A DNA stretch of 64,000 bases from Desulfoplanes formicivorans (GTDB taxonomy: Bacteria; Desulfobacterota; Desulfovibrionia; Desulfovibrionales; Desulfomicrobiaceae). Below are positions 56,901 to 64,000 of this stretch, piece after piece. How positions within the stretch are numbered: position 1 is the stretch's first letter; the number at the start of each line of letters is the position of its first letter. Location: contig NZ_BDFE01000017.1 of the NCBI RefSeq assembly GCF_001748225.1, positions 310,001-374,000 on the forward strand. Reading direction: 5' to 3'. The position numbers were made by a program, and so were the translations under genes. The notes below the pieces were generated by a model that was not told the DNA's origin, did no database searches, and saw only the letters and a program-made list of their open reading frames with translations.

Positions 56901-57430
56901 ACCATGGACACGCGCGTGTATCCCCGTTCCACAAGCTTTTCCAGCAAGGGCTCGGGCGCATGATCCTCGCCAGGTACAAGATGGAGGTACTGCTCCTCGA
57001 CCACACGTGGTGCCGGCCACTTGGGCAGAAGATTTTCCAGGGGCAAGAGAATCCCCCGGCCACGCCCCCCCTGGGTCAGGGAAAAGAGCCCGGACCACCG
57101 TTCGCCCCACAATCGGCGCTGCTCCTTGCCGGGCGTTATCGGCGGAAAGGTGATCCACTGCCGCTCCCAAAAGGCATCCTGGTCCTCAGAAGGCGCAAAC
57201 AGACGGATAAGGGCCTTGTACAAAGGCATTTCCGCTGCCGAGGCCAACAGGATGACCACGGTCTTTCCACGGGCGATCAGTTCCTGGGCCATGAAGACCT
57301 GGCTGGCCGGTCCGCTCTTGTAGACCCGGTGGATGCCCGAAGGGTCGAGAATCTCGTTGAGTATGGATAGTATGGACACGATGGAATACAAAAAGGTTGG
57401 AAAAGCAAACAAACAGACATGGGCCGCCAT
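53918..57430 (-). CDS. mfd: Transcription-repair coupling factor Mfd
   Basis: The 1170-residue translocase displaces stalled RNA polymerase and recruits UvrA. It has a UvrB-like N-terminal region (residues 30-330), the RNA-polymerase-interacting domain (SFDEISPEDFLVHRDYGLARFGGL), RecG-like helicase motifs (CGDVGFGKTEVALRAAF, DEEQRFGVKHKERLK, TATPIPRTLQLSLSG, QLRGRVGRSREQAYAYF), and a TRCF C-terminal domain. The start is the ATG at 57430, with no good ribosome site, so it could be a little downstream. Confidence 0.96.
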   Translation of the reverse strand: MAAHVCLFAFPTFLYSIVSILSILNEILDPSGIHRVYKSGPASQVFMAQELIARGKTVVILLASAAEMPLYKALIRLFAPSEDQDAFWERQWITFPPITPGKEQRRLWGERWSGLFSLTQGGRGRGILLPLENLLPKWPAPRVVEEQYLHLVPGEDHAPEPLLEKLVERGYTRVSMVSKVGEMALRGDILDIACPGYDFPVRMEFFGDTLESLRLFEPLSQRSQRELEQVVLLPCTPAVQDFAYRQDTLEKWEDLKNSGELPAQAFNELVASLETNDLHIPPGLYYKNPVGIGHWLGQDTVFLVTGATDARSRLEEHAWAWKDYLEQSGHAWPLPSILQTMGQARQTWLEHHHVLFESLVMGKREKGLELLEEPIHSFDEIFWEPEKRKRPLKSLVEGLGQWKRTYRQVLVCFHSAHSRKRFLSFAHQEGLAFHLDYDPGEKGLFALVAPLTRGMKLVWCDILVLAEDVLQPRETKRITPGKGKDFKGLTSFDEISPEDFLVHRDYGLARFGGLVHMQAGAVANDYLVLLYANDDKLYLPVDRMGMVQKYKGPEGRSVALDRLGGTGWKKSKARVRKAIEKIARDLVEMYALRTVTKGYSYGPRPEIYWEFEASFGFEETRDQEQAIRDVIRDMESSKPMDRLVCGDVGFGKTEVALRAAFRAVVDGKQVALLCPTTVLAEQHYQNFRQRMEDFSVRVAMLSRFVPKQTQKLVVQAAARGEVDILIGTHRLLSKDISLPHLSLLILDEEQRFGVKHKERLKSLKQNIDVLTLTATPIPRTLQLSLSGIRGLSVIETPPLERKPVKTALMERETPELRAILERELGRMGQVFWVYNRVQGLERVRDYVQSLVPEARVATAHGQMPASELEETMHRFWHRELDVLVCTSIIESGLDFPKANTLIVDQAQLFGLGQLYQLRGRVGRSREQAYAYFVIPSLEDLQEQARKRLKVILDMDYLGAGFQVAMEDLRLRGAGNILGEVQSGTIGKVGLDMFLDILEEEVQRLKGEPVAEVREPELHMGVPAHIPEGFIVDASERLHYYRVLSMCVRTHEIDDIIQEIRDRFGPIPPALETFAEILKLKFTIRELGAVQADIYANKIVISWDANDPRIDPLKLVGWVSANKELARLIPPGKLELRCEDNPSIALSMRQLKQRLEEVHTSLVMTDEEASS

Positions 57431-57731
57431 GAATTATTGCACGACGGCCTTCAGATGCAAAGCAATGGGCAGGAAAAACTCAAAAAGATGCGCGGTTCCC
57501 TGTTTCGGGATCCTTGGCTACGCATCATCCAAAATGGCATTCACCAGGGCATGATCCGGACCCGGACGCCAGGGAACCATCCCGTGCCGTCCAAGGCCCA
57601 TGGAAGTGTTCTGGCAAACCAGCGACTCACAACGCCTGCAACCGCCAGGACAGCAGGGGAAACATGGATTCACCAGTCAGCAAAGACCGGGAGCAAATCA
57701 ATGCCCCCTGCCCTCCTTGCGGTTGTACCGG
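57431..57731. other. Intergenic region, no gene seen
   Basis: These 301 bases between mfd (upstream end) and the cheW stop contain no frame with a ribosome site and no strong hairpin. The mfd promoter is expected here. Confidence 0.45.
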
Positions 57732-58205
57732 TCAGACATCGCCAAGAGCGGATTTCTCTTCCCTGGAAAGCAGACGGTTGAGGTCAAGCATGATCAGCAA
57801 TCGGTCATCAAGTTTGCCCACGCCACTTATGTATTCGGAATCAAGGCCGGAAATCACGGGCGGCGGCGGCTCAATGGTGCTGGCCGGGATTCTGAGGACT
57901 TCGGAAACGGAATCAACCACAAAGCCCACGATCATCTGATTGATCTCAATGACAATGATCCGGGTTTTCTTGTCGTGTCCCTTGGTCTGCAGTCCGAAAC
58001 GAAGCCTCAGGTCAATGACCGGAATGACCTTGCCTCGCAGATTGATGACCCCTTCCACAAAATCAGGCGCCTTGGGAACCCGGGTGATTTCAAGCATCCT
58101 GATGATTTCCTGGACCTTGAGAATCTCGACCCCGAATTCCTCCTCCCCGATGCTGAAAGTGACCAGTTGAAGGAGTTCCTCGTCCTTTCGCACGTCTTCT
58201 GCCAT
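57732..58205 (-). CDS. cheW: Chemotaxis coupling protein CheW
   Basis: The 157-residue single-domain CheW couples receptors to CheA. Motifs: LVTFSIGEEEFGVEILKVQEIIR, VPKAPDFVEGVINLRGKVIPVIDLRLRFGL and IGFVVDSVSEVLRIP-like segment. AGGAGG precedes the ATG at 58205, so the 26-residue extension to 58283 is rejected. No other che gene is near. Confidence 0.95.
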   Translation of the reverse strand: MAEDVRKDEELLQLVTFSIGEEEFGVEILKVQEIIRMLEITRVPKAPDFVEGVINLRGKVIPVIDLRLRFGLQTKGHDKKTRIIVIEINQMIVGFVVDSVSEVLRIPASTIEPPPPVISGLDSEYISGVGKLDDRLLIMLDLNRLLSREEKSALGDV

Positions 58206-58407
58206 GGAGTTTACCTCCTGTTTAAGCTCATTACTTACGGCAATCCGTCTGCCTATAGAAGTAAAACAGGTTTTAAGCAACACGCAATAAAGCGGTCCAA
58301 ACCGAATGAACCGTTTGTTCCCGGGGAAAATCTATTGCCAAAGGAGCCCTCTTGGGTCATACTTTTGAACACATCATGACATTTATTTTGCGGAGGCATC
58401 CTGATTT

Positions 58408-58626
58408 ATGGCACAATCCCTTCCTTTTAACCCGGAACCCGATTTCCGGGACGAAGTAAAAACCCTGGGCAACGACGAACTTCTCGATTGCTGGGAGCAA
58501 ACCCAATTCGTGGACACCTTCATGGAAGGCGAACCCATGGATCAGGTCCGCACCACTGTATACGAGCAGGTCATCCTCCAGGAACTCCAGCTTCGCCGAT
58601 ACCGGCAGCCCAGAAAGGCCCTTTGA
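58408..58626 (+). CDS. Small acidic hypothetical protein, 72 aa
   Basis: Acidic at the N-terminal side and basic at the end (LQLRRYRQPRKAL), predicted helical; the family is not recognised. GGAGG lies about eleven bases before the ATG, and a strong terminator follows at 58651, both supporting a real one-gene transcript. It is divergent from cheW. Confidence 0.65.
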   Translation: MAQSLPFNPEPDFRDEVKTLGNDELLDCWEQTQFVDTFMEGEPMDQVRTTVYEQVILQELQLRRYRQPRKAL

Positions 58627-58650
58627 GCCCTTTTACGTGAACGTTACGAC

Positions 58651-58685
58651 ATAAAAAAATCCCGGATATTCCGGGATTTTTTTAT
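58651..58685. terminator. Bidirectional terminator between the small gene and ugd
   Basis: A perfect 16-bp stem with ATCCCGGA/TCCGGGAT at the core around TAT, with seven As and seven Ts at its ends. It serves the converging genes at 58408 (+) and 58713 (-). Confidence 0.93.
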
Positions 58686-58712
58686 GCCTATGCAACTGAG
58701 GATTCCAACGGC

Positions 58713-60050
58713 CTAGTCGGGATCAGGCCGCCCAATGCAAAAATAGGCAAACCCCAGACCGGCCATGAGGGACGGCGAGTACAAATTTCTGCCGTCAAAG
58801 ATGAGCGGCGCGGCCAGGGATCTCTTGATGCGATCAAAATCCGGATTGCGGAACTGGTTCCACTCGGTGACCACGGCCAGGGCATCGGCACCCTTTACGG
58901 CCTCGTACTCGTCAGCAACAATGGCAACAAGCGGGTTGTCCCCGAGCTCGGCCGCAGCTCTGGTACCCGCCACCGGATCAAAGGCCCTGATGCGCATGCC
59001 CTGGGCCGTCAATTCCCGGATCATCTCCAGGGACGAGGCCTCTCTCACATCGTCGGTATTGGCCTTGAACGCCAGTCCCCACAGGGCCAGGGTCTTGCCC
59101 TGCACCCCGCCCTGGTTGGCAAAATAGTTGCGGATCTTCTTGGCCAGCACGGTTTTCTGCCGATTGTTGACATCATCCACGGCCTTGAGCAGCTGGGGTT
59201 CGTAATCATATTCACCGGCCGTGCCCACCAGGGCCTTGACGTCCTTGGGAAAACAGGATCCGCCATATCCCACACCGGGATAGATGAACTGATACCCGAT
59301 ACGGTGATCCGATCCAATGCCCCTGCGTACGTCGCGCACATCAGCCCCTACCCGTTCACAGATATTGGCCACTTCGTTGATGAACGAAATCTTGGTGGCC
59401 AGCATGCAGTTGGCCGCATACTTGGTCATTTCCGCACTGCGCACGCCCATGACAATGAGCTTGTCCCGGCTGCGGGCAAAGGGTCCGTACAGGGTCTTGA
59501 GCAGCTCGGCCGTCCTGACGTTGTCCGTGCCCACAATGACCCGGTCGGGCTTCATGAAATCATTGATGGCATCCCCTTCCTTGAGAAATTCGGGATTGGA
59601 GACCACATCGAACTCAAAGGATGCGCCGCGCTTGTGCAATTCCTCGGAGATGATCTCCCTGACCTTGTCGGCCGTGCCCACAGGAACCGTGGATTTGTCC
59701 ACCACGATTTTGTAGCCCTTCATCTTCTGCCCCACGGTAGCGGCCACCTGAAAGACATAGGACAAATCGGCCGAGCCATCCTCACGGGGAGGCGTGCCCA
59801 CACAGATGAACACGAACAGGGCATCTTCCAGCCCTTCTTCCAGTTCCGTGGTGAACTGCAGCCGGCCTTCGGCATAATTGCGGGTCACCAGCTCCTCCAG
59901 TCCCGGTTCAAAAATATGCACCTCCCCGGAACGGAGTTTTTCAACAACCCTGGGGTTGACATCCACGCAACAGACATTGTTTCCCATTTCCGCAAAACAT
60001 GCGGCAGATACGAGACCAACATATCCCGTACCCACAATACAGATATTCAT
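58713..60050 (-). CDS. ugd: UDP-glucose 6-dehydrogenase
   Basis: NAD-dependent oxidation of UDP-glucose to UDP-glucuronate for polysaccharide or lipid A sugars. The 445-residue protein starts [21 protein letters not shown] (Rossmann GxGYVG). It has [24 protein letters not shown], and the catalytic Cys in [18 protein letters not shown]. The C-terminal domain begins [20 protein letters not shown]. The ATG at 60050 has GAGGAG upstream. Confidence 0.96.
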   Translation of the reverse strand: MNICIVGTGYVGLVSAACFAEMGNNVCCVDVNPRVVEKLRSGEVHIFEPGLEELVTRNYAEGRLQFTTELEEGLEDALFVFICVGTPPREDGSADLSYVFQVAATVGQKMKGYKIVVDKSTVPVGTADKVREIISEELHKRGASFEFDVVSNPEFLKEGDAINDFMKPDRVIVGTDNVRTAELLKTLYGPFARSRDKLIVMGVRSAEMTKYAANCMLATKISFINEVANICERVGADVRDVRRGIGSDHRIGYQFIYPGVGYGGSCFPKDVKALVGTAGEYDYEPQLLKAVDDVNNRQKTVLAKKIRNYFANQGGVQGKTLALWGLAFKANTDDVREASSLEMIRELTAQGMRIRAFDPVAGTRAAAELGDNPLVAIVADEYEAVKGADALAVVTEWNQFRNPDFDRIKRSLAAPLIFDGRNLYSPSLMAGLGFAYFCIGRPDPD

Positions 60051-60461
60051 GGTATGATTCACTCCTCGATCAAGATGTGGCCCGGATGACGTCATGGTTT
60101 TCAGCACCGGCAGCTCTCCTTGTTGTCATGGTACGCCGGGCTGTTCTGCAACTTTTGATCCGCAGGGGCTATCAGACAAGCCACGCCCCTTGCAAGTCTT
60201 TGCAGGGATTTCTGCAAAACCATCCCCCACGACCTGCAGAAGATTTATAATGCCCATGAAACAGGGGGCTTGGCCCTTGCCCGGACCGAAAACACAAGGC
60301 CTCATCCCTGTTGATCCAACCTGCCCGGCAGGGGATTGCTCCTGGCAGGTCCACTGCCTGTTTGGCCATATCCTGTTTATTTTCCCTTTACTTTAGGGAA
60401 AACTTTCGAGTATTCATGCCATGAAAACCAGAAAATGTAGACAGGGATCAAGGAGACAACC
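60051..60461. other. Divergent intergenic region between ugd and the stress-protein gene
   Basis: This 411-base region has no credible gene. Near its right end, TTTTCCCT (60380-60387) and AGGGAAAA (60395-60402) form a perfect 8-bp hairpin about 60 nt before the stress-protein start. It could be an operator or leader stem for that gene. Confidence 0.45.
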
Positions 60462-61331
60462 ATGGAACGACACCTCTTGCTCACGGTCAACGCCTATCAC
60501 ACACACCAGCACGCCTCCCGTTTCGTGAACTATTTTCTCAAAGGGGACACCAACACCCGGCTGACCCTTTTTTATGTTGCTCCCAATCCCCACATGAACG
60601 TTGATCTCACCCGGGACGCCTTGAGCAACATCAACGAGGCCGACACCCTGGCGGCAACCTACAAGCGCAAGGGCAATCAGGCCCTGGCCGTGGCCAAAAA
60701 ACTGCTCATTGACAACGGGTTTCCCCCCGACAAGATCGAGACCAAATTGCAGCTCAAGCATTACGGCACGGCCATGGACATCATCCAGGAAGCGGAAAAA
60801 GGGTACTATGATGCCGTGCTTTTGGGACGCCGTGGGTTGTCCATGTTTGAGGAGCTGGTGGATGACAGCATCAGCAAGCACATCCTGCGTGAAGAGATCG
60901 ATTTTCCCCTGTGGATCTGCAAGGAGCCCGAAGCAGGACGCAAAAACGTGCTCCTGTGCGCCGATGGGTCCGAAGAGAGTCTGCGCGTGGCCGACCATGT
61001 GGGATTCATGCTTGCCGAATCGGACCGCCACGAGGTGACCCTGTTCCATGTGTGCGACAAGGATCAGCAAAAAATCGATGTTTCGTTTGATGCGGCCCGA
61101 ACCGCCCTCATTGCCGCGGGGTTCCCCCCGGAAAAAATCCACGAAAAGGTGGACCGCTGCGGCAATGTTCCCCAGGCCATTTTGAACCACGCCCTGGCCA
61201 ACAACTACGCGGCCATTGCCATGGGCACCACCGGAGCCGGCCAGAAATATCTGAAAAGCATTTTCATGGGCTCCGTGTGCATGGCCATTTTCAAGTCCCT
61301 TCGGAAAGTGACATTGATTGTCAGTAGATAA
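60462..61331 (+). CDS. Tandem-domain universal stress protein
   Basis: The 289-residue protein has two UspA-type domains (about 1-150 and 158-289). The first ends AVLLGRRGLSMFEELVDDSISKHIL. The second begins KNVLLCADGSEESLRVADHVGFML and has the ATP-binding pattern GTTGAGQKYLKSIFMGSV (G-x2-G-x9-G-S). AAGGAG is nine bases before the ATG. It is followed by a heptanucleotide repeat block and then the N-ATPase operon. Confidence 0.9.
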   Translation: MERHLLLTVNAYHTHQHASRFVNYFLKGDTNTRLTLFYVAPNPHMNVDLTRDALSNINEADTLAATYKRKGNQALAVAKKLLIDNGFPPDKIETKLQLKHYGTAMDIIQEAEKGYYDAVLLGRRGLSMFEELVDDSISKHILREEIDFPLWICKEPEAGRKNVLLCADGSEESLRVADHVGFMLAESDRHEVTLFHVCDKDQQKIDVSFDAARTALIAAGFPPEKIHEKVDRCGNVPQAILNHALANNYAAIAMGTTGAGQKYLKSIFMGSVCMAIFKSLRKVTLIVSR

Positions 61332-61334
61332 AAA

Positions 61335-61365
61335 AGTACACAGTACGCAGTACTCAGTGCGCAGA
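61335..61365. repeat. Heptanucleotide tandem repeat block B, left arm
   Basis: AGTACA-CAGTACG-CAGTACT-CAGTGCG-CAG, the same CAGTRCR unit as at 43.6 kb, begins 4 nt after the stress-protein stop. Bases 61335-61351 are an exact inverted copy of 61501-61517. Confidence 0.8.
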
Positions 61366-61457
61366 AAAAGACCAATATCATACATCATATATAGTCACAT
61401 ATATGGCAGTAACATTACGTAAAATTGGCAATAAAAACAATTAATGATGCATTATAA

Positions 61458-62900
<1,443 letters not shown>

Positions 62901-63025
62901 GAACAGGGAGCGTCTCCGGCTGTTCCCGGCGTTCCGGGCCGGACCCCGGCAGGATGTCCTCAATCCGGTCCTGTACCCGTGCACCCATGGAGCCCCAAAC
63001 ACTGCAAACCAGGAATCAGCCTGCC

Positions 63026-63409
63026 ATGCATCTGAGAATCTTTCTGCCCACAGAGATCTTTTTCGACCGCCAGGTGATCAAGATCACGGCCGAGGGGGAC
63101 AACGGCTGCTTCTGCATCCTTCCCCGGCATCAGGATTTTGTGACCTCTCTGGTCCCGGGCATTGTCTCTGTCACGGACACCACAGGCACGGCCATCCACA
63201 TGGGCGTGGACCATGGGGTGCTGGTCAAATGCATGGACAAGGTGAACATGGCTGTTGGCAACGCGGTTATCGGCCCGAGCCTGGGCGTTCTGGAGCGGAC
63301 CGTTGACGAAGAATTCAGCGTGCTCGACGACAAGGAACGCACGGCCCGTTCTGCCGTGGCCCGACTTGAGGCCGGCTTTATTCGCCAGTTTCTGAACATG
63401 GAACAATGA
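63026..63409 (+). CDS. atpC: N-ATPase epsilon subunit
   Basis: The 127-residue protein has the epsilon beta-sandwich start (LRIFLPTEIFFDRQVIKITAEGDNGCFCILPRHQDFVTSLVPGIV) and a short helical tail without the usual long C-terminal hairpin. AGGAA lies about 13 nt before the ATG at 63026; an ATG at 62987 gives a less typical N-terminus. It is 125 nt after atpD. Confidence 0.88.
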   Translation: MHLRIFLPTEIFFDRQVIKITAEGDNGCFCILPRHQDFVTSLVPGIVSVTDTTGTAIHMGVDHGVLVKCMDKVNMAVGNAVIGPSLGVLERTVDEEFSVLDDKERTARSAVARLEAGFIRQFLNMEQ

Positions 63410-63497
63410 GGCACACCCAACCCGTGCAGGATATGCGCACCAGACAATGCAGCAGGGACGAAAACAGACGTTCCCTGGGCCTTGCAGGGACAAGACC

Positions 63498-63827
63498 ATG
63501 AACATCCACTCCCCGTTTCGCAAGGAAATCGCCCGCAAGGAGCAAAAGCGGCTCGCCTCCCTCAAGCATCCCGATCCCCCGGTATGGTTCGGACTGGGAA
63601 CCTTTGGCATTGTGGGGTGGAGCGTGGTCATCCCCACGGTGGCAGGCATCGCCCTGGGCATATGGATCGACAAGACCTTCCCCAGCCGGTATTCATGGAC
63701 CCTCATCCTCCTGACCCTGGGGATCATGGCCGGTTGCGGCAATGCCTGGGTCTGGATTTCCAGGCAGCAGCGGGAAATCCAGCAGCACAATCAGGCACGA
63801 TCCCAAACCAAGGACGACCAGAAATGA
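63498..63827 (+). CDS. atpQ: N-ATPase AtpQ subunit (AtpI/AtpZ type)
   Basis: The 109-residue protein has two transmembrane helices (about 30-55 and 65-88) in the AtpI/AtpZ pattern (VWFGLGTFGIVGWSVVIPTVAGIALGIWIDKTFP). N-ATPase operons place this gene third. AGGGAC precedes the ATG at 63498. The stop overlaps atpR (ATGA). Confidence 0.88.
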   Translation: MNIHSPFRKEIARKEQKRLASLKHPDPPVWFGLGTFGIVGWSVVIPTVAGIALGIWIDKTFPSRYSWTLILLTLGIMAGCGNAWVWISRQQREIQQHNQARSQTKDDQK

Positions 63828-64000
63828 ACCCGTGGCCAGACATCACCCGGGCCCTGCTCGCCGGGCTTGCAACCGGACTGTTCTTTTTCGGGGGGCTGTT
63901 GTGGACGGTCAGGCGGATTCCCGGTTGTGCCCGTCCCAAGATCCTGGTCTGGACAAGCTTTGTTGTGCGCCAGACCATCACGGTTGCCACCATGGTTTTC
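63824..64000 (+). CDS. atpR: N-ATPase AtpR subunit, 3' end cut by window
   Basis: 59 codons are present. The translation opens MNPWPDITRALLAGLATG, then LFFFGGLLWTVRR and a second helix beginning after a conserved SFVVRQ segment. The G..FFGGLWW.VR pattern and its place after atpQ identify AtpR, a small membrane subunit found only in N-ATPases; its conserved Arg is thought to act near the rotor ring. The c, a, b, alpha and gamma genes should follow beyond the window. Confidence 0.88.
   Translation, partial: MNPWPDITRALLAGLATGLFFFGGLLWTVRRIPGCARPKILVWTSFVVRQTITVATMVF

Overview
The window reads as an ordinary stretch of chromosome from an anaerobic, GC-rich (most genes roughly 58-60% by eye) Gram-negative bacterium of the sulfate-reducer group, closest in feel to the Desulfovibrionales. 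Three things point there: an adenylate kinase with the Cys129-His135-Cys151-Cys154 metal site described for Desulfovibrio gigas, a 179-residue bacterioferritin of the Desulfovibrio desulfuricans kind, and a type I-C (Dvulg) CRISPR-Cas locus. Most assignments come from recognising motifs and family signatures by eye; no database search was possible.

Layout. 1-7.8 kb (+): end of a TauE/SafE exporter, a small membrane protein, then a tightly coupled four-gene set (PhnD-like lipoprotein, PAS histidine kinase with a two-CW Cys domain, degenerate PEP/pyruvate-binding protein, patatin phospholipase). 7.9-19.9 kb (-): argG-argH plus a small gene; a long operon of an unknown protein, an AI-2E family permease, lipoate ligase, a TPR lipoprotein, a membrane coiled-coil protein and an NCS2 permease with an ATPase-like tail; and sfsA. 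20.4-25.8 kb (+): DctPQM TRAP transporter followed by ethanolamine ammonia-lyase eutBC, probably ethanolamine uptake and cleavage. 25.9-33 kb: bacterioferritin, MFS exporter, Fe-S CCG-domain protein, two nitroreductases and an acetamidase/formamidase carrying a zinc ribbon.

32.9-41.6 kb: complete type I-C CRISPR-Cas. The array (14 intact repeats plus one degenerate one, 14 spacers) and the operon cas3-cas5c-cas8c-cas7-cas4-cas1-cas2 are all transcribed leftwards, with the leader between cas2 and the array. 42-46 kb: adk, mqnA (futalosine menaquinone route), K+ uptake trkA/trkH. 46-60 kb (-): rpsT, glyQ-glyS, recO, a RodZ-like protein, two SurA-like foldases, mfd, cheW and UDP-glucose dehydrogenase. 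60.4-64 kb (+): a tandem universal stress protein, then the start of an N-ATPase operon (atpD-atpC-atpQ-atpR), cut by the window end.

The signals that gene calls do not explain are: a compact three-way-junction RNA fold 30 nt upstream of the start codon of the 18.1-18.9 kb gene; two inverted pairs of heptanucleotide (CAGTRCR-type) tandem repeats at 43.6-43.9 and 61.3-61.5 kb, the second ending at the N-ATPase start codon and leaving no visible Shine-Dalgarno; a perfect 13-bp hairpin between cas7 and cas4; an AT-rich island before the TRAP/eut genes; and several unusual domain fusions. I see no rRNA, tRNA, insertion sequence or prophage.
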